Source: Phallus indusiatus (lineage: Eukaryota > Basidiomycota > Agaricomycetes > Phallales > Phallaceae). From it: DNA of 64,000 bases. The notes below the pieces were generated by a model. It saw nothing but the letters and a program-made list of their open reading frames with translations. It made no database searches and was not told the DNA's origin. Shown one piece after another: positions 36,201 through 47,578 of the stretch (position 1 is its first letter; each line of letters begins with the position of its first letter). The stretch is from the NCBI GenBank assembly GCA_027605045.1, contig JAQFWX010000004.1, forward strand, positions 1,436,683 through 1,500,682, read 5' to 3'. The position numbers were made by a program, and so were the translations under genes.

Positions 36201-37386
36201 GACTCGAGATCTTTCGCAGAGGCTATCTAAGAAGTAGCTCTTATGTTTGAGACCAAAAGGACAAAATTTTACAACGCACGTAAACGGGGACGATATCGGG
36301 AGAAGTTAGACTCGTCTGAGTAGACGGTCTTTCCGAGTCCAAGATTGTAGTTCGCGAAGGATTCGCAACTAACGGGGGCCTTTCATTCATAAAGTCTCCT
36401 TTGCCATTATCGACTTCAACATTATCCGAGTCAAGGACATTCCTGTCAGGCTCTGGGTTCAAAATTTTGGCAAGGACCACATCTAATATCGACTTTCGAA
36501 CGTTTTTCTTGATCATTTCCTTTTTTAGTTCGCTTTTAGCCATATCGCTGATATTTGTGCCGGTGAATATGTCAATGACCGCCTGTTTCGCACACTCTCG
36601 CACAGTACCGTCACTGCTCTCCAAGGAATCGACTAATCCGGGAAGAAAGGGTTTCAAGGGAAAAGAAACATGCATGCGCCGCAGTTGTACTAAAGACAGG
36701 ATAGTCTAGGAAACGCCGGGATAAGATTGACCAAATAAAAGGCGAAATACTCACTTGCTCTTTTACACGCCAATTCTTACTGCCCAGACCTTGCTCCCGA
36801 ATGAACCGCTCAAATAGCTGAAAAGGAGATTCTATAACTTTGGTATCTTTCCCTTTAGATAATGGCAATGTCGATAGACCTCCCGCTTGGATAATTGAGC
36901 TGCCAATGGTAAGAAGCACTTGCTGGGCCTTTTCCCTGACTTTTTCTTTCGCATCGCCTAGTTTTTCAATTATTCCGGAGGAAGGTAAAAAGATACTGAG
37001 AAACTGGCGAAGAATCAAAGAATCTTGGGAAGCACTCCGAGATTTGCTTTGCATGAGAAGAGGATAAAGAGTTGCTGCAGCTGACATTGTCGCTATGCAT
37101 AAATGTTGGTTCGGTGAACGCAAGCATGATTTAAGAGTATTCATAAGCTCCTCTGTCTCTAGCAGCTTGGAAAATATTAAATTTCGCAACATTCAAAGGA
37201 GACCGTGTCGTTACCTCCAAACTACCAGCTTCAAATTCGCGCTGTAGCTGCCCGACCACATCCAATTTCACGTCAACGTCATCTAGCTCACAATTAACAC
37301 AGCGAATAATCATCGAAAATTCATTGCCTACTAGATAATTTGCATTTAGAGACCAGAGCAACTACACGCTCTCCGCTTGAACTCAT
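33281..37386 (-). CDS. STU1: CLASP family microtubule-binding protein (Stu1-like)
   Basis: This is a TOG-domain protein that stabilises microtubule plus ends and the spindle. The start MSSSGERVVALVSKCKLS at 37386 splices through a 49-base intron to NDVDVKLDVVGQLQREF. TOG-like HEAT repeats follow: TETEELMNTLKSCLR-type helices near 37150, EKLGDAKEKVREKAQQVLLT and FIREQGLGSKNWRVKEQ near 36780, and SSDGTVRECAKQAVIDIF near 36600. The CLASP_N block lies at 36060-35450 (DAFISGLKNGFLEATLKSV, then LDPFVEVLLTHLLRMAGYTK, then TNPGVREKTRLLFWSF). A Ser/Arg-rich basic linker (35400-35000), typical of the microtubule-binding region, follows, and then a C-terminal helical domain with an exon ending DQRISTPPRLRS. 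About eight exons are needed. It converges on the rhomboid gene with 53 bases between stops. Confidence 0.88.
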
Positions 37387-37609
37387 TTGCAAGATGACGG
37401 TTTGTTGAGAAGCCAGCTAAGGCGCTGAACTAATGCGAAGAGTAAGTCTCGTCAACTCGATCATATTTATCTAATTTCGCCGGTTGCTCTGGTGTGGCAT
37501 TTAATGTGGACTTTGTGGTGTACAGTTATAACAAAGTATTTTTTTAGAGTGCGGACGTAACGTCCAAGGCTACATTACATCTTGAAGGAATGTCCATAAT
37601 CAATAGTAT

Positions 37610-38202
37610 TTACTTTCCCTGCACATCCGAGTGACCAAGGTCTCGTTTGGGGTCCACGAAGTCCCGCAACCGTTGTTTCTGCGGGGAAACGTGTGAGTTC
37701 TACGGTTTGAAGAACAAAGCTTAAGGTGAGGGAACAGTGGCATAAATCACGAACAAGTATTTTTAACTCGGGAAAGCCATTCTCTGTCTTACGGTCCCAT
37801 AGAAGGACATTTCGATCTTCCATGATTAGCCAAACTCGGAATCTACCGCTGGTTTCCACAGTGTCTAAAGGTATCAGAGTTACGGAGGGGACCGTAGAGG
37901 AAGGAAACGTTAGCATGAGTTCAGTCGCCATCCAATTAGCTCTGTGCAACCTTTCGCAAAATGTTTTCAGATAGTGGTTTCACCAATATGATAGATGCCA
38001 ACTCACCATCGACACTAGAAGTTCCTTTAACGCAGGACAGTCATTATCACTAATACAGGCGGAAACGTACTCTGTTGCAAAACTCGATCACCAATCGGGG
38101 AAACAGCAATGTGGGAGGGGTGAATGAAGCTATTAAGTCTGGTTGATTTTCACCATCTATTGTCGATGCCTCATGGGTTGCTTGAGGCAGAGGGTCGTCC
38201 AT
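37610..38202 (-). CDS. Rdx/SelW-like thioredoxin-fold protein
   Basis: This belongs to the SelT/SelW/SelH-type Rdx family, small redox proteins with CxxC or CxxU. Four exons are joined by introns at 38015-38070, 37951-38006 and 37679-37754. Exon 1 (38071-38202, 44 codons) ends RLVIEFCNR. Exon 2 is only 8 bases (38007-38014). Exon 3 continues WLHRANWMATELMLTFPSST. The joined motif is IEFCNRCRWLHRANW, giving CNRC. Later blocks are VTLIPLDTVETSGRFRVWL, LLWDRKTENGFPELKIL and KQRLRDFVDPKRDLGHSDVQ. The product is about 125 residues and has no selenocysteine. Without the microexon the second cysteine is lost and the frame breaks. Its start codon is 65 bases from that of LYS12 on the other strand. 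Confidence 0.88.
38007..38014 (-). other. 8-nt microexon of the Rdx/SelW-like gene
   Basis: On the minus strand it reads TGTCGATG, between acceptor CTTCTAG and donor GTGAGT. It adds Cys-Arg and two bases of a Trp codon, completing CNRCRW. Both flanking introns are exactly 56 bases. Confidence 0.82.
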
Positions 38203-38267
38203 GTTGGCTGAAATGAGCACTTACAAATACTCGAGGTAACGGTAGTCACGTCCAGCAAGCTCGGGCT
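38203..38267. promoter_or_regulatory. 65-bp bidirectional promoter of SelW-like gene and LYS12
   Basis: Start codons at 38202 (minus) and 38268 (plus) leave only 65 bases. No Gcn4-type TGACTCA is visible in it. Transcription starts for at least one gene must lie inside the other gene or very close to its start codon. Confidence 0.55.
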
Positions 38268-39884
<1,617 letters not shown>

Positions 39885-40351
39885 CGCCGCATTTTAATGT
39901 GGTCCGATATATATAGAGCTAGAAATCACGGATAGCCCATATCCTCTATATCCATCCAAAATATAATTCCCTCTCTTATGAATGGAAAACGATGGTGCTG
40001 TTCCCTGGGTCAGGCGGACTTTATGCCACTGCTGACACACCTCCGAGTCCCTTCAGCATAATTACTGCAATTCACATTGATGAAGAGTAAAATTAAGTTC
40101 ATATCAACACAGCTAGTCATTATAAGGTTATAAACATACTAGTAAAGATATGATGTTGAATGCCAGAATTCAGCTGTCTTTGCCCGGCACCATATATAGC
40201 CTGAAAGGAAGATTAAACGGCTGATTTGAATTATCATCCGACATGCAGGCACTAATTATCACATGCCTGGTTCGGGAAACCGGCTGTGTTGATTCCCAGA
40301 TCTCAGATCCAAGAGTCATTAACTCATTCCTTACGAGTCTCTCGCTGGACC
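39885..40351. other. 467-bp intergenic spacer
   Basis: It lies between the tandem genes LYS12 and the acyl-CoA dehydrogenase. It probably holds the LYS12 terminator and the next promoter. No family-like coding sequence or RNA gene was recognised. Frames of 60-68 codons around 40170-40370 run across the neighbour's start and look fortuitous. Confidence 0.5.
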
Positions 40352-42375
40352 ATGTCTGCGACCGCGCCACTTATAACATCTTATATACCCTCGTCTACGT
40401 GGGCCCTTGTATGTCAATTGTCACTTTCCATAAAAATTTATTTATCTGAACACAACCGACTCTCATCAGATTGAAGATAAATTTACACCCTATGGCAAAG
40501 AGACATTAGACAAGCTCATCCAATTCCTCGAAGTACTTCATCTGCTCTCTGTTCGCGCATAAGAGCTGATAACAGTAATTACTAGAATGAAGTGTTTCCG
40601 TCACTTAGTTTAGCAGACGCGCAGTTGCCAGACGATGCAGAGCGACGGTGGAAAACCATCATACCTATTGTTGCTGAGCTGAAAGTCAAAGCCAGGAAAT
40701 TGGGTTTATGGAATCTTTTCCTTAGTAAAGCTCATTATCCGCGTTTCGGAGTGCCGCTGACGAATTTGGAGGTAAGAATTCATCAGTCCCCTGTACTGAC
40801 ACGCTACTAACTTGCGTTGAAGTATGCTGTCATGGCGGAGCTTTTGGGTCGTGGTGGACAGGTAGCGGCGGAGTCCGTGAACTGTTCAGCTCCTGACACA
40901 GGGAATATGGGTTTGTTCAACACTTGATAAGGGTGGGACATCTCTAATCTGCAGCAGAGGTCCTTGCTAGGTACGGCACTCCCGAGCAACAGGAGAGATG
41001 GCTGGTCCCTCTGCTAAATGGCGAAATCCGCTCTGCTTTTGCCATGACTGAGAGATTCGGTAAAGAGTCACAAGCATTCATGTTTAGCTTTGAATTAACG
41101 TTTTGTTAGTGGCGTCGTCGGATGCTACAAATATAAAGACGACTATTCGCAAAGAAGGAAATGAGATAGTCATCAGCGGTCATAAATGGTGGATCAGTGG
41201 CGCAGGAGACCCTAGGACAAAGCTTCACCTTGTTATGGGCAAGAGTGATCCTAACAATCCTGAGCTACATAAGCAGCAAAGCATCGTCATTGTTCCGGCT
41301 GATTCGCCCGGTGTAAAAGTCGTCCGACCCATGAAGGTTTTCGGATATGATGACGCCCCAGAAGGCCACTGCGAAATAATCTATGACAACGTCCGTGTTC
41401 CTTTGAGTAATCTGGTCTGGGACTGGGGAAAAGGTTTTGAGGTTGGTGAAATACATCCTAGTTCAGTGCATATACGAGAGACGTTTCCTTGCCTGTTTCT
41501 AGATTATCCAAGGCCGTCTTGGGTGAAAAGCATATGATTTTATACTTGATAATTCACATGTGCTAATATTTATGCAGTCCCGGGCGTATTCACCACTGCA
41601 TGCGTTCCATTGGTGTGGCTCAACGTGCTCTTGATTTAATGATTGAAAGAGTCACTGACCCAGGACGCAAAACGTTTGGGAAATACCTTTATGAGCACGG
41701 TAATACTGTCTCCCACCCTTGATTTGTCTGTGTAAAATTCCTCAAATCCCGTCCAGGCACCGTAATCGCTGACATTGCTACTTCACGGGCCGAGATAGAT
41801 AGTGCACGACTATTAGTGCTTAGTGCAGCCTTGCAGGTTCTTCAAATCTTTCGTCTCTACTGGTTATCAAACTAACAAGATTCAAGATTGACAAATATAA
41901 AGCCAAAGGTGCTTTGAAAGAAATTGGGATTGCAAAGGTTACTTGATATTATCATGCTTAATCCGGCATAACAAAATGTTCTCCAGTTTGTTGTGCCATC
42001 TATGGCTATCCAAGTTGTTGACCGGGCGATACAATCCTTTGGAGCCGAGGGTGTATCTCAGGACACATTCCTTGCTCGAGCGATGTCCGGTCTTAGAACG
42101 TTACGAATTGCAGATGTCAGTGCGCCAGGAACATATTTTGATTAACCAGCTGCTTATATTAATTTTATTGATATTCAGGGACCAGATGCTGTGGGTTTAC
42201 ACTATATCGACTCCACAGCATAAAAGATACTGAAGCAAACTCTTCATAGGTCCACATACAGCAAGTTGGCCAACGGGAGTTACGACGTGCGGCTGATTTG
42301 AGGAAACGCAGTCAAGTAATAAAAGCCAAAGAAAAGGTTATTTGGGAAGAGCATGAATTAAGTTCCAAATTATAA
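40352..42375 (+). CDS. Acyl-CoA dehydrogenase (ACAD10/11-like)
   Basis: This is a flavoenzyme of fatty-acid beta-oxidation. The start [19 protein letters not shown] splices to [20 protein letters not shown]. Next come [72 protein letters not shown] (the FAD-binding block), [31 protein letters not shown], and the C-terminal helical bundle with [20 protein letters not shown] and [20 protein letters not shown]. The end [13 protein letters not shown] is characteristic of the ACAD10/11 group. About ten exons. There is no N-terminal kinase-like domain, so it resembles the lone-domain fungal form. It has no clear mitochondrial presequence and no SKL. The last residues SSKL end in SKL-like -SKL, which fits a peroxisomal PTS1 signal (tail HELSSKL). 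Confidence 0.88.
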
Positions 42376-42485
42376 GTGTTTTGGCAATATTTAAGTACGG
42401 CAATTAGTTCGCCAGTATGTTAACATTTGATCCCGGCGCTAAAAAGCGTTTTGGTTTCTGCCTTCAATTGACCTAAAGCCATACT

Positions 42486-43186
42486 ATGGCTTTTACACTG
42501 AGATCACAGTCATGCTTTTATGTTACTCGGCGGTGTATGTCGAGCTCTCACCTAGATCGTTTTTCCATGCCGACTGCTCGTTTGCGAGCTTTGATTACCC
42601 TCTACCACGACACTAAAACGATGGTGACTGCTGAAAATCTGTCGGCGCAGATTGATGCAGAGTTTCTCAATAACCATGGCAAAACCTCGACATTTGCAGA
42701 CTTTTACGACTATAGGAAGTTATCCGATGCTGTTGCCGACAAACAGAAGGGTAAACCGGCGAGTTTAATCATCAGAGGAGTAACCGTCAATGTCGAACCG
42801 TCTCGTACGTGGAGCGATCAGACCAGCGAGAGGGAGGCTCAAATTAAGGGTGCTTTATGGGGAACTCAAATTGATGGAAAAGCAGGGCTGGAGACGATTT
42901 TGGAAACTATAGAGTCGGCGGAAAGAGAAGAACGGCTAATTAATCAGACCGCTACTGATTCACAGGTGAGTTATCTCTTTTGGAGGGCCAAGCTATCTAG
43001 TATTCAACAGGAATTGCATTTTTCTAGTATAAAGCCAACCAATAATTTTAGGCTCTAAGTCGAAGCCCATCGACGCTTGTTGAATTATATGAGCAGGCTT
43101 TGCCGGATAATAAAAAAGGATTCGATAACCTGGTCATGATTCACCACGTTGCTTTGGAACATCCAGACCAACCCTTCTTGCAGTAG
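42486..43186 (+). CDS. Small unknown protein, probably mitochondrial
   Basis: Two exons join through an intron at about 42966-43051. They give a product of about 205 residues. The N-terminus MAFTLRSQSCFYVTRRCMSS is Arg/Ser-rich and lacks acidic residues, which suits a mitochondrial presequence. The body is helical (MPTARLRALITLYHDTKTMV, TFADFYDYRKLSDAVADKQK, GLETILETIESAEREERLIN). The last exon ends VALEHPDQPFLQ. I do not recognise the family. It follows the acyl-CoA dehydrogenase by 110 bases on the same strand. Its last 53 coding bases overlap the end of the FMC1 gene on the other strand. Confidence 0.6.
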
Positions 43187-43547
43187 CTCGTATTCGTTCC
43201 TCCTCTGTCAAATTTTTTAATGGACTATATCGTTCGAGAAGCTCCTACAACACCGAATTATCATCACTACTGGAAGAAAGAATGGATGCTATTCACCTTG
43301 TAGATTCGATCCGATCGTAGAAATGTAGCAGCGTTTTCTAGTTGCAAATGAGGATCCTGCTTTGCTAAAACCGCTTGCCTAAAAAACGCAGAGTTCCGAG
43401 CACGAAGGTTGGGTGCCGCCGCCTGCGAAGGAACAAAAAAAATTAGATTGAAAATACAACAGCGAAATAAAAAGATTTTGGCTTCTTTACAGATTTGTAA
43501 ACTTCTCTCAAAAGTTTGCGATACGCCTTGATTGTCGTGGTGGACAT
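43134..43547 (-). CDS. FMC1: FMC1-like mitochondrial ATP synthase assembly factor (LYR type)
   Basis: This gene is not obvious as one open frame because three short exons must be joined. Exon 1 reads MSTTTIKAYRKLLREVYKS (43547). An intron of about 75 bases ends in TTCGCAG near 43421. Exon 2 gives AAPNLRARNSAFFRQAVLAK and FLRSDRIYK. Exon 3 gives ELLERYSPLKNLTEEERIRA and then TARRVGLDVPKQRGES. The YRKLLRE start and the RVGLDVP tail match Fmc1, which helps assemble the F1 part of ATP synthase with Atp12. The product is about 100 residues, as expected. It diverges from the eIF4A-like gene and its 3' end overlaps the coding sequence of the convergent neighbour by 53 bases. Confidence 0.85.
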
Positions 43548-43987
43548 TGTCACAAGTGAGTGGCTAACGCCTCGGAAATATAATATCTAGTAGTATCTGC
43601 GCAGGAACAAAAGAATAAAATCTAACAATTGAAATATACTTTGATTTGGTAGGAGAAAAAAAGGAAAAAGACAAATTTGCCCTTGTCACTTTGTAATGAT
43701 TGACTTCGTTTTGATTTCTGGGAAGAAGCGACGTTGACTCTCCGACCCTAAACTTGTTAGTCCTTTCTTCTTCTCCCTCCCCCCACCACGGGCGGTCGCA
43801 TGCAGCGATCACTCGCTCTTCTATTAAACTTTTCTAATACCCTAATGTGAGTTCAAATAAATTAAATCGGTGCTCTTATGACCAATTGCAACTTCTCGCT
43901 TATTAACAGAGAAAATTTTTTTGGCAGTTGCTTTTGACGGCGTTCACGCTAGCCATTGCGTCTGTCTTTGTCTAATTATTATTATAA
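43548..43987. promoter_or_regulatory. 440-bp divergent promoter of FMC1 and eIF4A-like genes
   Basis: It contains pyrimidine-rich stretches near 43757-43785 and an AT-rich leader before 43988. A minus frame at 43564-43812 has no family resemblance and is probably noise. No defined operator was seen. Confidence 0.4.
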
Positions 43988-46900
43988 ATGGCTGCTCAGA
44001 GCACTGCCTTGAATCCCACCTCTCTTCCCTTCTATCCTACTGTCGAGTTCCGAACTGAGGGAGATCAGATTCGAAACAGGATCAAGGACGAACCCTCTGC
44101 ATTAACACCCCATGTCCCCAGTGCACCTCCGCAACGACGAGACTCGATATTTACGACGTACTCATCACTCGGTTATCAGTCAATCAAGCTGCCTCCCGCT
44201 CTCTCGGACACTCCAGACGCTACTCGTTTAAATACCACAGAGTCACCTCGTCCGAGGTCCGTTACGAAAGAAGAATCATTCAACTCTGGAGATTTTCCAT
44301 CGGAAACCCGTTCGATACGTTCTTCAGCCAACTCGATGAGCACTGGTACTGCAAGTGATATCGGCTCCATCAGTGATTTTGAAGTCGTTTCGGGCGGTGG
44401 TGACAATAAACCACTTCGTCTTAACAAAGAGGGTAACGTGAGTTTTGCTCTCGTCGATTCAGAGGCAAATCTAGCAAGTGGGACCATACCTTCAAGTCAG
44501 CCCATCACAATCCTTCGTACTATACGTCGGACCCCGCAACAGGAACCGCCGGTTTATGTACCCCCCTCAAATGCCTTTATCCCTCACAAAGCGACCCCGC
44601 CTAATTTGATATTGGCGTCCTCACCCGCTTCTTCCGCTGGTGACTCCAGTGCTAGGGTTTCCACGGGCATCGAGTATATATATAATCTTGATGCTCAGTT
44701 AAAAGCATCTCCCTTCATGAACGAAATTCTCGATCGTCTCTCCAGGTATGAGCTTTCAAACAGGGAGATACAACGTGAATTGGGAGATGTTCGACGCAAG
44801 TTGGATATTTTAATTGCGCGTTCAGTCGATACCACGATAAAAAATCCTGAACGAGCTTCTATTTCAGCCGAACCTGTCTTCAGAAATCCTTTCGCTCCTG
44901 CAGGGCAGATCATTTCTATACCTCCCAATAATAACGCACCATCTAACGGAGGTACACCTGGCTCAACCCCTCCTGTTCGTCCCCAGGATGAAATAGCGCA
45001 AATCTCCCAGAGACTCAACACGTTAACCGCAGCAGTGTCTCAAATGCTTGCACTTCAAACCCAACAACACATACAATCTATAAGCAGCGGTCTCCCCCCT
45101 CAAAATATTCCCAATAATCCTCCCGAGCAACCAGGTCCTCAGCCGTCCCTTCCTTCAGGACCCACCGCACCTCTTCCTTTACCCAATCGCCCGGACTTGC
45201 GACCACCAGGGAGAAGCCCAAGTCTTCCCATGCGCACGTGGTCGGCTGGTAGCCTCGAATTGCCTCCTAGGGCTCAAGACCAAAATACGAATAATGGTGT
45301 GGGATTGGGTCGACCTACAGATTCCTATCTGCGTGACAAGCGTCGTTCTACCGTGAATATACTGCGTAGAGACTCTACAATGGTACGTTGTATTTTAAGG
45401 TCATTCCGTGTTTTCCACATAAATATATCGTGATTTGTTAGACTGAAAACTCTGGCGAAACTTGGAACGGTACTTCCCGCGAAAGCGGGCCAGTCGTTTC
45501 TAAATGGGAACATCTTGCTTTAGCCCCGGAGCTGTTGCGTTCTATTGCTAAATTTGGGTCAGTAAACATAACATCATTAAGTTATTATACGCCTAATTCT
45601 GAACAACAAACAGGATCGGACCTCCGAATAAAATTCAACAACGGGCTTTACCTTTTTTGCTTCGAGGCGCCGATATTATCGCACAAGCCCCTCCGACCCA
45701 GGAACGTATTGCCGCATATGTTATTCCAGCGATCCACATCACTCTCAATTATATCGCAACTCATCCTGTAGTTCGAGGTCCGGTCGTCGTAATTATATCT
45801 ACGACCGTTGATCAGGCGACTCAGGCCCAGAGAATGATACGTGACTTTGGTGGGCCGATTGGCGTCCGTTCTGCACTTGGAGTCGGGGCTACCCGAAATG
45901 AAGACATTCTCCAGGAACTTCAGCTCATACGTCAGAACATACCTCATATCCTGTGTGGTACACCACACAAGCTGCATGCACTTTTCACAGCACCCAACGG
46001 TCTATTCGGCGGAGAAGTGCGCTTTTTGGTTTTGGACGAAGTGGATCAGCTGATTGCGAGAAATCTGCACGAGTTTGTGTTTAATATTGTCAAGCTCCTG
46101 CCTCCTCCACGTTCTCGTCCGCTGGCGCCTCCAGCTGCGAGTCTTGCCGGTAGTCATAATCCTTTACCTTCTGGACAGTCGCCATATGGGTCATTCGATC
46201 CGCCAAATAATAACAATAATAATCAGCTGGGTCGTAGATTTTCCGCTGTTTTGCCCATGACTTCCGAAGGGGCAAACAATGGAAATAATGCGCAAACTCC
46301 GTCAGTAGAACGTCAAACAGCACTATTTTCCAATACTGTTCCTCAAGATGTTCTTAATTTGGCAAACGCGATTCAGCTGCGTGAGCCCGTTCGTGTTCTG
46401 GTGCGTCGAGATGGAAACGTTGCCCATGCTGATAACAACAATGGCACTCGTGGTCTTCGTCAATTCTACCTGTACCTGGCTCTTACTGCTGGAGGCAGAT
46501 CTGATGCTACGCCTGCCTCGGCTGGTGGTGGTCTTGGTATTATTGGTTCAGGTCGAAACGCCTCGACTTCCAACGCAGAGACTGCCTTAGCCAGAGAATG
46601 GAAATTGGATGCTTTGGCTGATTTGTTCGATGACATCGAGATTTCTCAAGCTATAGTTCACGTCGGCGGACTCGTCAGTCTCGATGCTGTTGTCTATAAG
46701 TTGGCGAGCCGCGGTCTGGAAGCCGTGCCCTTGGTAAGCTTAATTGCAAAATTTGATAAAACGATTCCTTACACCCAATTCTATCACTAGCACGGAGATA
46801 TGAATGCGGGCACAAAGCTTGCCGCTTTGAACAAGTTCAGAGGATCAAATTCCGTTATGATGAAACAGCAGCAACCTGTAGCCAAAGTTCTCGTCGTTTA

Positions 46901-47377
46901 CGACGTTCAAGTTAAAGCTCCGGATGTTTTCCAAGTACCCTTGGTTATCAATTATGGTATTTGTCTCAAATACATAACTCAAAGATGGCTTAATATATCT
47001 GTGTATAGATTTACCCAAAGCCGTGGAAGAGTATGCTCACCGGTAAGAAATCTATTTCCAATTTCCCTTTGTCGGGGCAATCAATAATGTACATCCCGAC
47101 AGCGTTGCGCCTGCCATTTCGACTAACTTCTCCAGAGCCGGTGTCGTTGTTAATTTTGTAACAGCCACAGGCGGCGACGTGGAAATGCTTCGTTCTATTG
47201 AATGTTTTTACAAGTAAGTTTGTCCACAACATGTCACATATCTAGAGGCTGATGTGGTGTGAACACTCTCTCCAGGATTAAATGCGTGAGTGTTTAATTT
47301 TAAAAGGGGAATGAAACCTGAGGCTGATTTTTTTTTTCTAGCCCGAAGTTCCAATCAGTTTGCGCGACATTCTATGA
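43988..47377 (+). CDS. Degenerate eIF4A-like DEAD-box protein with long N-terminal extension
   Basis: The N-terminal 480 residues are disordered Ser/Pro-rich with a coiled segment (YELSNREIQRELGDVRRKLD). A complete two-lobe helicase fold follows, alignable along its length with eIF4A: KWEHLALAPELLRSIAKFG, Q motif GPPNKIQQRALPFLLRGADI, motif I region AQAPPTQERIAAY, motif II LVLDEVDQL, motif III ALFSNTVPQDVL, GLRQFYLYLAL, REWKLDALADLFDDIEISQA, HGDMNAGTK, VQVKAPDVFQVPLVINYDLP, and motif VI region YAHRVAPAISTNFSRAGVVV. Motif I lacks the GKT, motif II is DEVD, motif III is SNT, and motif VI lacks the later arginines. The reading frame is otherwise intact across seven or so exons, so this looks like an expressed pseudo-enzyme rather than a pseudogene. 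ATP-independent RNA or protein binding is inference. Confidence 0.85.
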
Positions 47378-47578
47378 TTTTGTATCCTTATATTTGCACA
47401 TTTTATCGATATATATCCTGCCGCAGTACCATATTACAAAGCTCATTTCCTAGGATATACCCATATCATGCATCTACAGTTGTTTCCTTATTCTGATTTT
47501 CTGATTTTTACCGCTGTTTCTATTTCGATGACCATTGTAAAATCAATAGTTCCTTCTTCCCTTCTCATTCGTCTTCTC

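Noticed and set aside
40170..40370. 66-codon minus-strand frame in front of the acyl-CoA dehydrogenase
   Set aside because: It overlaps the well-supported first exon ([15 protein letters not shown]) and carries no known motif.
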